NCBI GenBank assembly: GCA_015698045.1
Contig: BLAL01000216.1
Span: 1 to 64,000 of the forward strand
Direction: 5' to 3'
DNA from: Rhizophagus clarus
Taxonomy: Eukaryota > Glomeromycota > Glomeromycetes > Glomerales > Glomeraceae
DNA: 64,000 nucleotides
Shown here: positions 54,361-64,000 of the stretch, in pieces
Layout: each line of letters starts with the position of its first letter
Numbering within the stretch: position 1 is the first letter of the stretch
Translations under genes and position numbers: made by a program
Notes under the pieces: generated by a model
Database searches by the model: none
What the model saw: only the letters and a program-made list of their open reading frames with translations
Told to the model about the DNA's origin: nothing

Positions 54361-54882
54361 TAAAAGTTCGTTAGATTTAAAAGTCACATGATTTTTCGTT
54401 AGACTTAAGAAAATCGTTAGATTTATTTATGGGATAATAAGGACAGTTAGACTTAATTTTGTTAGACTTATTTTTTTCGTTAGACTTATTTATGGGGTAA
54501 TAAGGACAGTTAAACTTATTTTCGTTAGACTTAAGTAGTAAATATGCTATTTAAAGAGCTAACTCGCGCAGAATCAATTCCTGATATAATAATTTTTGTT
54601 AGATTTAATAAATATAACTGAAAAATTGATATAGAAATTAGGATTCTAGAGCCGTTAGAAGCTTATCTAATATAGTAATAAAAATTGATATGCTTTCTGA
54701 GGTTAGAGAAGCCACACAGAATTAAGAAATATAATATCAAAATTAAGATTCTAGAGCTGATAGAAGCTCTTCTAATATAATAAGAAAATTGATATTGTTT
54801 TTAACGTTCTGTGGCCCACACACACAATGTTTCAGTGAGGGCCGGACCTTCAGTCCTTAAACCCCCTACTTTCACATTGTGT

Positions 54883-54887
54883 ACAGG
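54883..54887 (+). repeat. Right target-site duplication ACAGG
   Basis: Identical to 33780-33784 and directly adjacent to the right terminus CATTGTGT. Confidence 0.8.
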
Positions 54888-57030
54888 TTTTAATCTGATA
54901 AAATTGGTATAGGGAGATAGTATCAAACTAAGAGTATTTCTTGTAAAACAAGTTTTATTTTCATTTAATAAAGAAATGCTTTCCAATATAAAAAAAAAAA
55001 AAATTTATTTGTGACATTATTATACTATCAGAGATATCCATATCGGCAATTGGCTACATATAAATAGTCTTTATGAGCATTTGATAAAGAAGACATTATA
55101 CATGGTAACTGGCCGCATATTTAAGTTAAATTCTACAGTAATATATGGTGTAATATACAATTAACTAAACTGTTAATGATAATCGTAATATAACTAAAAT
55201 CTAAGCTTGCTTTACATTTGTACAGTACAATGTACTATTGCATTAGACACATTTAAAATTTTATTTTACTTGTCGGTAATCTGATATTTATATAATGATA
55301 ATCTGATATTAAATAGTATGTAATAGTGAATTTATGATATATCTTTAAAGAATCAGATTATAATCATTAACATATCAGATGCCGATATGTACACAATTTT
55401 TAATATTACCTATCATACCATATCGGTATTCTGGTATTTTCTGATATTTAGCTGATAGGTCATGCTCTTATATCTCATCATTCGACTAGTAATAGTCATC
55501 AATCGGTATATGCCGATTGAATTCAGTTTTACAAGTAGTAATAATTATATATCAAACTAAATGATGACTATTGAATTATTACCTAATTTATTCAAATTAA
55601 AAAATATAATCAATTCGGCTAACCTAAATTTTTAAATAGTTATCAATCGGGTATATGCTCTATTGATTACTAAATTTTGGCTAACCTATTAGACTAATAG
55701 TTATCAATAGGGCATATGCCCAATTTATTAGCTTTCGACCTGTGATGGCCATCACGTGAATGGTGATGGTTAGATATTATATCTTTCTAAGGATGGCATG
55801 ATAAGATAAATCCCAAAAACATATAGCTAAAGAACAAGGCAAATATACCTTATATCACATGTTGATTATTTGCTGATCATAATATACATATGCACTGATT
55901 TATACCCTAACCCTAATTTTTTGGGATAACCCCAAATTTTGCAGACCAATTATAATAATGATCAGTCATTTGACACTATTGTAATACAGTGGTGGTTTTT
56001 TGCTAGACTTATAACTTTGGTAGGTGGTATTATTATAAAAAAAGAAGTGGCGCATATCATGTTGAGTATTATATTAGGATTTAAGATGTAAATCCTTCAT
56101 TTTTCGTGTAAAAAATAAAATGTTTCTTGTGAAAAAAAAAAAACTCTTCTTATTTTATCAAAATGGTTTATAAAAGAAGTAAAAATAAATTACAGAAGCG
56201 AAAAGTTAAATCCTTTTCAAAAAGAAAAAAGTGAGTGGACACTTGAACCACCTAGAGTGGTTACTTGGTCTGCTTGTAGTTTTTCAGATCTTTTTAGATA
56301 GATAATTTTTTATAATTTTTCTTTCTTATATTATTTATTTTGAAGGGTTTTTTTTATAAAGGCTTTGTTATGAATTATTGTATTTGGTTGTATATCTGGT
56401 TTCTAATTTAAAAAATTGGTTTAGATCGATAAAATAGTTGAAAATAAAAATAAAGGTTACATTGCAATTTTATTTACTATCTGTTTACTAATGTAGCACA
56501 AAATTTAAGTGACGTAACATGTGCGGACAAATGGATATCTCCACGTGACCTTAATTAATCATCACCTTTCATAAACATATATAGTCCGTTTCGCTCTGAA
56601 CAATAAGTATTTTTTCAAATTTAAAATCTTTTATATATTAAATAAGATGTAAAAGTCGTCTCTAATAAAAATTTTCAATATGTATCTAATTTCAATAAAA
56701 ATTGACACACAAAGACTTTAAATTTATGTGCAAAATTACACAAATTTCATAGTAAAAAAGTCCCTATGCTGATCTGTGACATGACCGATGCCTGTTAATA
56801 TTTTATTTCATTATAAATATACATTCTTTTTTTACTACTATAATTTTAAGAAGTTTGTCTTTTAAAATCTAAAAAACTTTATCCAAACTCATAATGCAAA
56901 TATAAATTGTAATTAAAAACGAACATGTATATATCTTAAATAAGAAAAAAGTTAACTATTTCAAATTATCCACAATAACCATTAAGAATTTCTGGGATAT
57001 TACTCCTGCAATGCCTTCTGGCGATTTATT
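54888..57030. other. AT-rich spacer right of the Polinton-like element
   Basis: No gene with support. It contains fragments of the ATCAATAGGGTATA/CTATTGATAAC family at 55630-55730, then a GGCCATCACGTGAA motif at ~55748 also found inverted near 23800. A 23-codon basic frame (MVYKRSKNKLQKRKVKSFSK...) lies at 56163 but is too short to call. Confidence 0.45.
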
Positions 57031-57033
57031 TTC

Positions 57034-60000
57034 CTAATTTCCTATATCATTAACGATTTCTAATGAAGTTAAAATGAACATTTTCCATTGTTCTAAATAA
57101 CTGTCATTCATTTCATTGCTAATTCCTGTTTCCGAAATAAGTTCATAATTTTCATTTTCTCCTTTTTTGTTTAGTTCAGAAGATGAATCAAGTAAATCTT
57201 CAATAGTTTGTGATCGTATTATACTTGTTGGTTTGTATATCAACTAAAAAACAAAAATTATTAATCATTTATAAATGATAAAAGTTAGTTAACATTTTAC
57301 CTTAATCTCTGGCCTAACAATACTTGTTTCTAGTTCTGAAATTTTGCTTATTGAAAGAGTAAATCCATTATGATCATAATAACTAGTTGTATATACTTTC
57401 ATACGTTCAAGATTATACAAAACACTTATTTTTTCTTCGTTACTATCAATACTCAATGCATATTCTTTAGGACATTGAATATCTTGAACACTATGATAAT
57501 AGTAATTAAGAATTAATGATGTATATCACGCATCACTATTATGTTAGAAATACCTTTTGTATAAACATCCCCTCATAAAATCATTAATATTTAGTGAATC
57601 ATCAACCGATTCTTTAATCATTGCAGACAATCGTAAATCTGTAGGACTATAAGAACGTTAAATTAAATAACTAACAAAGAAGTGACAGTACCTTCAATAG
57701 TCTTACCAATCCATCAGTAGTAAGTCTGCCAATAATCGTTTTTTACAAACAGTCGCTTCTTTAAATTTAAGTGCGAAATCATTAATCTCTAGCAATATAC
57801 TTAATCTTCCATAAGATGAATAAGATTCTGATTTTAACGGAATATAATCGAATTGAACAAATTCTTGAAATTTAATTACAGGTTTCTTCAAAACACTCAA
57901 GAAATCTAAATCTGTATAGCTGAAAATTAAGCAATAAAATTAATAATAACTGCGGTACAAACCGAGACTGTGACATAGTAATCACCTAGGAAGGAAGGTT
58001 CTTAAATGACTATTCTCTTTGATCCATTCTTCAAGTATTTTATAAGAGAAATTGCCAGATAGGGGAGGAACAAATAAATTTTTCTCGACATTTTTCTCAT
58101 CATGAAAAATATTGTATCCAAACCTAATGAAAATTCGTTGAAATTTATAAAAGTATATTATATGAAACACGTGTTATAAATCTTACATGGAACAAATTTC
58201 AAATTTCGATTTAGGTGATTGGATCTCTTTTGAAAATTCAAGCAGAAAAGTGCCAAGTTTGTTTAAGTTTGTTGAATTCCATGAAGTATGATCCTTCGAG
58301 AAACTAGATTTAGTTAGAAAAAATATAAATAAACATAACCCATTGGTAATAACTTAATTGATATATTTAGTTACCTTTTACTTTCGTGCAAAGTAAGTAA
58401 ACGATCATCTAAAGTTGACTCATTAACCTACCGAAAATTAGAACTATCACTAAGACTACTATAATGATATGTTGTGATTTAAATATTATAAACCCGTGAT
58501 TCAAGTACGTACCAATTTTGGACCAACCCTACCAACTCGATGCCAATTAAGGTATCGGTTGTATACAGACATAGTCTCGGAATCGTGAATAGGAAAAAAA
58601 CTGTATTCATTAAAGTTTGCTATGTCGTTACACAAAAGCAGATCTGTCTCATTTTGATCAGGCTTGAAAATATCAGAAAGATAATTTATTATAATATACT
58701 TATACAATATTCGATTAAAGTGCTGAGTTTACCTCGTACCAAGCAACATTAAGTAATCTAGATGCTTCTTTGATATTTTGTTGCGATGGTCCTGAAATAA
58801 TCAACTGTGAAGCAATTGAAAATAACGAAGAATTATAAAATCTTCAAGAAATAAAAGATGTTACAATTTGAACAAAAAATACCTCTTTGTTTGCATCGAC
58901 CTCGATAAACGTTCTCAATGACATGCAGATATCTTGCACAAATGGATTCTCTTGCAAACTCTTATTATTATTTTTAACGTGAGAAGGTAATTCCACAGCG
59001 ACAGATTGATAAGACTTTAAAATAATTCAAAAAAATTAACTATAACAAATATGACAATGAAAATAATTTCCTTATTTCAAAAATAAATACCGTAACTCTT
59101 TTGATCATATCTTTGGCTTTTTCAATATCTTGCGGAGAGCCAGTAATTGTGTATGATGAATTTTTTAAGTCAATTTTAATTTTAACATTGGATTGACTTT
59201 CTAATTCCCGTAAAGTTTTCCCATCTGAAATCAAAATAATATATGACTACAGTATAAAAATCGATTCCAACAATTTAAAATGGTATCAAAATACATAAGA
59301 TCAACCTGATCCAAGCATAAAAAATAAATCTATTGGCTTAGCTTGTATATCTAAATATGTTATAAAGATATAATATAATAGGTTAATTATAACAAAAAAA
59401 AAATATATTTCATTTTATGGGATTACTAACATTGTTCCTCAACTTTTATTTCGATTTTCCAAACTTCAGAAATTAATTTTTCGATTAACTTATCTTTCTT
59501 TAGTTTAAAATCTAAATTTCGCTTTTTAAGGAATGTTTTGAGTTGTGATGCGACAAAAGCTTTTTCTATTTTATTTACCAATTCTCGAAATTCAATGTTT
59601 GTTAAAGATTCTTTAACAGGTCTATACGATTCAATAATATCGTCAATGTTTTCGATAACGGTTAGAGGTTTTAATGAGAATTTCTCGGATAAATTTTTAC
59701 TTTGACACAAATCTTGAAGTAAATTGTTGGATATTTCATTTACTTTTTCTGTCGACAATAGAGACGCTTTTTTCTTTCGAGGTTTTTTCTCTTTATTTTC
59801 CGTTTCTGAAGTTCTCGCTTTTTGCTTTGAACTTTTATTAGATTTTTTAGACTTTTTGCCTTTTTTTGAAGCATTATCTGATAGAGATTCTGAAAAACTC
59901 TCTATAATACTAGTTGAGGCATATTTTTGTAACACTTGTAGCCGTGATACACTAAAACTTGTTCGAAACGGACGACTGAGAGTTAAACCAATTCTTTGAT

Positions 60001-60040
60001 TTATTATCAGATAGCTTAAACATCGTGCTTGAGAATACAT
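57034..60040 (-). CDS. Mitochondrial Sls1-like KH-domain protein
   Basis: Multi-exon. Exon 1 is 60040-59431: an Arg/Ser-rich, acid-poor N-terminus (SQARCLSYLIINQRIGLTLS) fits a mitochondrial targeting peptide. A Lys/Ser-rich linker and a conserved segment FVASQLKTFLKKRNLDFKLKKDKLIEKLISEVW follow. After a GTTAGT donor, exon 2 (from ~59224) encodes a KH-type RNA-binding fold with DGKTLRELESQSNVKIKIDL and GSPQDIEKAKDMIKRV. Further small exons run left to TAG at 57034. The order targeting peptide, QLxxFLKK...W segment, KH domain and long C-terminus matches fungal Sls1, which couples mitochondrial transcription to translation at the inner membrane. Internal exon borders were not all resolved; no stop seemed to break the main exons. 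Confidence 0.55.
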
Positions 60041-60359
60041 TGACGGATAAAAATGCTAGATTGCAGAACTACCAGATTCGAGTTACTTATTTGGGGATAA
60101 CTTTAGTGTAACGTTTAGAATAATAATGTAATTTTGCCATTTTTTTGTGTCTTTATTGCTTTTAAATGATCATTCCACAGTTCAGGGATAGTAATGGAGT
60201 TATGACCAAATTAAGAAGCGGTATCTTACTGCCATTACTTTCGCCGGAGACTATACATATAATATTTATTGTATATTATTTAAATAATAAGATCGATAGT
60301 TTTACATGGAAGGGGATACTATGACCCGCAAAATACGGTAGTTATTGGAAAACTTTAAC

Positions 60360-62837
60360 CTATAAAGAACTATAAAGTAATTGTTGCTGGACTCCACTCG
60401 TAATCATAAAGATAAATATTATGATTATAAAAATAACTAAAAGAACTAAAGAAAAGATTATTTAAATTAATTAAGTGTTTATAAAAAATCTTAATTTTTT
60501 ACGTACATACCTCCTAAAATCATTCTACATTGAGCAAGAATCTTAGATGATTTTTTTTCAAATTCAACTTGACTTTTCAACTTCTTTAACTGTATTTCAA
60601 AATTGACAAAGCATGAAAGCACGTAAATTATACAGTGAAATGCTAATAATTTTAATACAAACAGTTATTATACATACAATCTCTTGATGATGTTTTAATT
60701 TTTCACTTTTCTCGTGAATACGTGTGTGAATTGATGTTAACTTATCAGCTATTCCTTGAGTAGTTTGATCCGCCAAATTAATAGTTTCTTCCATTTCTTT
60801 TGTTGATCTAGATTTAGTCATCAAAATGTTTTCATCCAAATCCTAAAATTAAGATTAACTTTTAAAGGTTTTATATACGATCAAAGTGATTGATATTTTT
60901 CTTTTAAAGATTACCTTTGCACGTCTATCCAAATCACGACATTTATGTATATTTGAATCAAGTTCCTTTGCTTTTTGTATAAGTGTTTCCTATGAATTAG
61001 AATATGCATTACGTTAAATTTCCTTTAATAAAAATGAAATTAAAAAATTAGACTCACACGCAAAATGTCAATTTTATTTTCATAATGACTACAACGATTT
61101 GCTAACTCTTTAATTAATTCAATAAAATCTGTAGGACAAATGTCTTCATCCTCACTATCAATTTCCTCATCTTCATCAGATTCAGAATCTGATGATTGTG
61201 CTGTAATTATAGGTGTTAAAGATTGTTTCAATACGTAATAAATTATTTCATACGACGAAACTTACCAGGGGATTTTTTCGTATCACTAAAGAATCTTACA
61301 GTATTTAAAAAATTTCTTTTTTCTTCTGAAAAATAAGTTCCAAGAATAAAATATTCTTGTCTCGCTTGGATTTTAAAGATGTTCATATGTTTACCTAAAG
61401 TATAATAATTAACTATGATATATAAATAATCATTTAATCGTTTCTCCCATCAGATGTTATATGATCTAATCGATAAAATTATAAAATAGCTCACCAATGT
61501 CATTTTCTGTAATAAGATGTATATCATCAATTGAACAAAGATTTTTATATTCAACATCTTTAAACCTATCAGACACACAATCCTTAAATGCTTTATATTT
61601 TTGATTCATCATTTCTTTCCCACCAAAATTTTCTTCTTCAACAAAACCATCAATACCTACCAACGTTAAATTACCATCGTTATCGGAAAATTTTTTAAAA
61701 TGTTCTATACACCAAATGTGTTCTTTAGAATTATTGTTGTCATCAACAATATGATAATATAAAGTAAAATCTTTTATCTTAAAAATTAAAAAATTTTCAA
61801 TCTCATTTTTTTCGGTTAGATTATTAAAAATAAAAATTATCGGTAAATCAAAAAATTTTGGTACACTTCCCAATTTCATTTGTGCAGAAAGTCTTCTTTC
61901 AGAGTCGGTATGAGATAAGGAAGGAGGTCTAGAATGTTGTATCATACTTGTAATTTGGTCATAAGGAATTGATTGTAGTAAATTTGATTTATTATTCCTT
62001 GAGGGTGAATAAAATGTAGCCACATTATCAAAATTCATAATATTACGAAATGAAGGTGATTTTATATTAAAAGATTTTTGCTTTTTCTTTTTTAACAATT
62101 TACTATGTTTAGTATTTGTAGGTGGAGAAGCAAATGTGGTATTTGTTTGTGACTTAATCGTTGATGTTCTTGGGGAAGGGAATTTAAATTTATTAACTAC
62201 AGGCATCGATACAGGAGATTGAAATATCATACAATCTTCGCCAAAATACCCATCATTGTTATTATTATTAGTATTAATATTATTGCTTGGAGGTGTGATT
62301 AAATTTATTTTTGGTTGTAATTTTCTTAAGCGACTAAAAGAATTATGATTGTTACTGTTATTTTGTATCGATAATTTTTTCGAAAGATCTGGCATTGATG
62401 CATTATTATTATTTAGCAAAGAATAATGATGTCTAGGCGTTGAAGGAGTAGATGATGATTCTGCTGATGATAAATATATCGTTGGTATCTGATTCATTTT
62501 ATTATTTTGCGGTGTAATATCTGTATAATTATCAATATATATATATATATATAATTTTTTTTTTCAGCATATAAAATGTACAAAATTTGAAAGGGAAATA
62601 ATAAAGCTTACCGTGTTCGTCTGCACTAGACCCACCGCTATCAGATATACTTTTTACATTAAGTTGTCTTTGGAACCTCGGTATTTTAGCTGTTATATTA
62701 CGTACGGCTCTTTTTTTCTTACCAGAAGAAGCCGCAATATGTCGAGTATTTGAAGAAGTTGGACTTGATAATGTATTAACTGCATTATCAATATTAACAT
62801 CAGTATTGACCGATATCGTAGGCAATGACTTTGACAT
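60360..62837 (-). CDS. PH-like, coiled-coil protein with C-terminal membrane anchor
   Basis: Exons read leftwards: 62837-~62612, ~62510-61476, ~61396-61265, ~61204-61056, ~60990-60915, ~60843-~60680, ~60600-60512 and 60445-60360. The N-terminus is Ser/Asn-rich with basic patches. A folded segment (VPKFFDLPIIFIFNNLTEKN to FKIQARQEYFILGTYFSEEK, FLNTVRFF) resembles a pleckstrin-homology domain. An acidic linker (SDSESDEDEEIDSEDED) and coiled coils follow (LADQTTQGIADKLTSIHTRI, LKKLKSQVEFEKKSSKILAQ). The last exon adds a hydrophobic anchor (LLVIFIIIIFIFMI) and a short tail. Architecture suggests a tail-anchored, SNARE- or tether-like membrane protein that also binds lipid; no family is assigned. 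The phase across the last intron (GGAG|GTATGT, CTTTAG) is perfect. Confidence 0.65.
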
Positions 62838-63000
62838 TAAAACTGGGATAGATTTTTCACTGACGGATTATTATGTGCAACAAACTCAGTTAACTGGATT
62901 CCAAAATAATATTAGGTGGCCCGTGCGTAAGTACGACATGAATTTTTTTTTTATAAAAAGAAAAAAAAATATATATATATATGTTGTTTAGGATAATAAA
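62838..63000. promoter_or_regulatory. Divergent promoter between the tail-anchored gene and RPF2
   Basis: 163 nt separates the two ATGs. It includes A-rich and TA-repeat tracts immediately upstream of the RPF2 ATG. The shared promoter is inferred from the spacing. Confidence 0.5.
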
Positions 63001-64000
63001 ATGTTGAAGAAAATGTATGTTTCATATAGTCCAAATTCTCGGTTTCCTTTTAATAACTAACAACAAAATTGGTATTTTACAATTTGATATTATAGCAAAC
63101 CAAAAAATGCACGCTCAAAAAGGGCTTTACAAAAACGAGAACCAAAAATTGAAGAAAACGTAAAGAAAGCAATTTTTATTCGAAGTAGCTCAACAAATCA
63201 ATTAGTTAATGAAGCGTTATCAGACTTAGTAAGTTGCGGAAATTTCTATTTATAAATTCAAGTTTATTAATTCTTTTTCTCGTCCTTATGGTTCATATCG
63301 AAATGGATAATAGTGTAAATTAAAAAAACCGGACGCAATAAGTTTTACAAAAAAGAATAACACCATACATCCATTTGATGACGATACTTCATTGAATTTC
63401 TTTTGTGAAAAAAATGATACTTCATTGTTCGTTATTGGTTCTCATTCAAAAAAACGTCCAAATAATTTAACTTTTATTAGAATGTTTGATGGTCAAATAC
63501 TCGATATGGTTGAAGTTGGTATTGAAAATGCTAAACCATTAAGTGAATTCAAGGTAAACCTGTTTTTAACTAAAATAAATTGCTTTTTCTAGAAATTATA
63601 ATTTAGAACACTAACACAAAAATGCAATATACTTTCTTAGACTTCAAAATGTGCTATTGGAATAAAACCTTTGTTTTTATTTGTCGGTGATTTATTTGAA
63701 AATTCTCTAGTATATAAAACTTTTAAAAATATGTTACTAGACTTTTACCATGGTCAAACAGTAAAGAATATTAATTTATCAGGGTTAGAACACGTTATCT
63801 CTGTTACAGCTATTGATTCTTCTTCGGAACAATCAAGTGATCCCAGAGCTATACCGGGAATTGTTTATTTTAGGGTGTACACTATACAATATAAAAAATC
63901 TGGTGAAAAAACTCCGAGAGTTGAATTGGAGGAAATGGGTCCAAGTTATAATTTTAGAATTAGAAGATTTAAATTTGCTAATGATGATGTTTACAAATTA
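63001..64000 (+). CDS. RPF2: Ribosome production factor 2 (Brix domain), truncated by window end
   Basis: Exons 63001-63014, 63096-63228, 63314-63553 and 63641 to the window edge, all GT-AG and phase-consistent. The N-terminus KPKNARSKRALQKREPKIEE and the Brix-domain run (KKPDAISFTKKNNTIHPFDD, LFVIGSHSKKRPNNLTFIRM, VEVGIENAKPLSEF, KPLFLFVGDLFENSLVYKTF) match Rpf2. Downstream come INLSGLEHVISVTA and EMGPSYNFRIRRFKFANDD. Rpf2 pairs with Rrs1 to load the 5S RNP onto pre-60S particles in the nucleolus. The C-terminal end lies beyond the window. No break is seen. Confidence 0.93.

Larger units (their letters stand above)
33785..54882. mobile_element. 21.1-kb Polinton/Maverick-like element with Gag-Pro-like module
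   Basis: Bounded by inverted repeats of 1753 and 1756 nt (33785-35537 and 53127-54882), termini ACACAATG...CATTGTGT, and a 5-bp ACAGG duplication. It encodes a retroviral-type integrase and an A32/HerA-type packaging ATPase, the defining pair of Polintons, plus a PolB N-terminal stub. Other genes are a coiled-coil membrane protein, a Gag-like/retropepsin-like frame and a cargo region. I found no jelly-roll capsid, no Ulp1-like protease and no polymerase catalytic motifs, so this copy is non-autonomous. Most core genes carry stops and frameshifts. Confidence 0.85.
53127..54882 (-). repeat. Right terminal inverted repeat (1756 bp)
   Basis: Inverted copy of 33785-35537. The outer 1.1 kb (53760-54880) carries repeated TTAGACTTA[AT] motifs and about five ~120-nt units with GAGCTAGCTTGC..., TTGATTAAGGAAAAGTTGGG and TATGCTATTTAATGAGC. 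It ends CATTGTGT before ACAGG. Confidence 0.9.

Noticed and set aside
55903..55918. CCCTAACCCTAA as an interstitial telomere repeat.
   Set aside because: Only two units are present. This is too short to distinguish from chance in AT-rich DNA.
1..64000. tRNA or rRNA genes.
   Set aside because: I looked for A/B-box-like and cloverleaf-compatible segments and rRNA landmarks and found none I could support by eye. A tRNAscan run would settle it.

Overview
The window looks like nuclear DNA of an AT-rich, intron-rich, transposon-dense filamentous fungus. Small GT-AG introns with CTAAC-type branch points, an RPA2 and an RPF2 gene of fungal type, KDZ/Plavaka and hAT transposases, a Polinton-like element and SAM/Crinkler-like families together suggest an arbuscular mycorrhizal fungus (Glomeromycotina, Rhizophagus-like). 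The lineage is an inference from composition and family memory; no search was run.

Layout. 1-2443: decayed KDZ transposase running off the left edge. 2.45-7.1 kb: AT-rich spacer with a ~700 bp tandem duplication. 7.1-10.75 kb: a 45-bp minisatellite and two multi-exon genes of unknown function. 10.9-18 kb: arrays of intron/exon-like repeat units on both strands, GATATC-rich repeats and a long hairpin. 19.2-23.6 kb: conserved block with RPA2 (+) converging on a gene (-) whose product carries a PCNA-interacting motif. 24.1-30.1 kb: a hAT element holding a nested array-bearing insertion and a small MITE. 30.9-33.3 kb: another array of intron/exon-like units with a Harbinger-type MITE inside. 33,785-54,882: a 21.1-kb Polinton/Maverick-like element with 1.75-kb inverted repeats and a 5-bp target duplication. 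54.9-57 kb: spacer. 57.0-64.0 kb: conserved block with an Sls1-like mitochondrial KH protein (-), a PH-like tail-anchored coiled-coil protein (-) and RPF2 (+, cut by the window edge).

The 21.1-kb element is the main object. It encodes a retroviral-type integrase, an A32/HerA-type packaging ATPase, a coiled-coil protein with a C-terminal membrane anchor, and a long Gag-like plus retropepsin-like frame instead of a recognisable double-jelly-roll capsid and cysteine protease. Its PolB is reduced to an N-terminal stub. The outward-facing TIR gene encodes a cysteine-rich protein: intact on the right, with a CGA-to-TGA stop on the left. Core genes carry many stops that C:G-to-T:A changes explain, and the integrase third acidic residue appears to be lysine. 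The right-hand interior (45.4-52.3 kb) holds cargo: two open zinc-module proteins and broken SAM/nuclease-like and Crinkler-like genes.

The second unusual feature is the arrays (10.9-13.4, 15.1-17.1, 25.9-28.0, 31.0-33.3 kb). Each repeat has a GTAAG-like donor, a (TA)CTAAC branch point inside an AACGTT palindrome or equivalent, a pyrimidine tract and a TAG acceptor around 29-45 nt exon-like blocks that are mostly not multiples of three.
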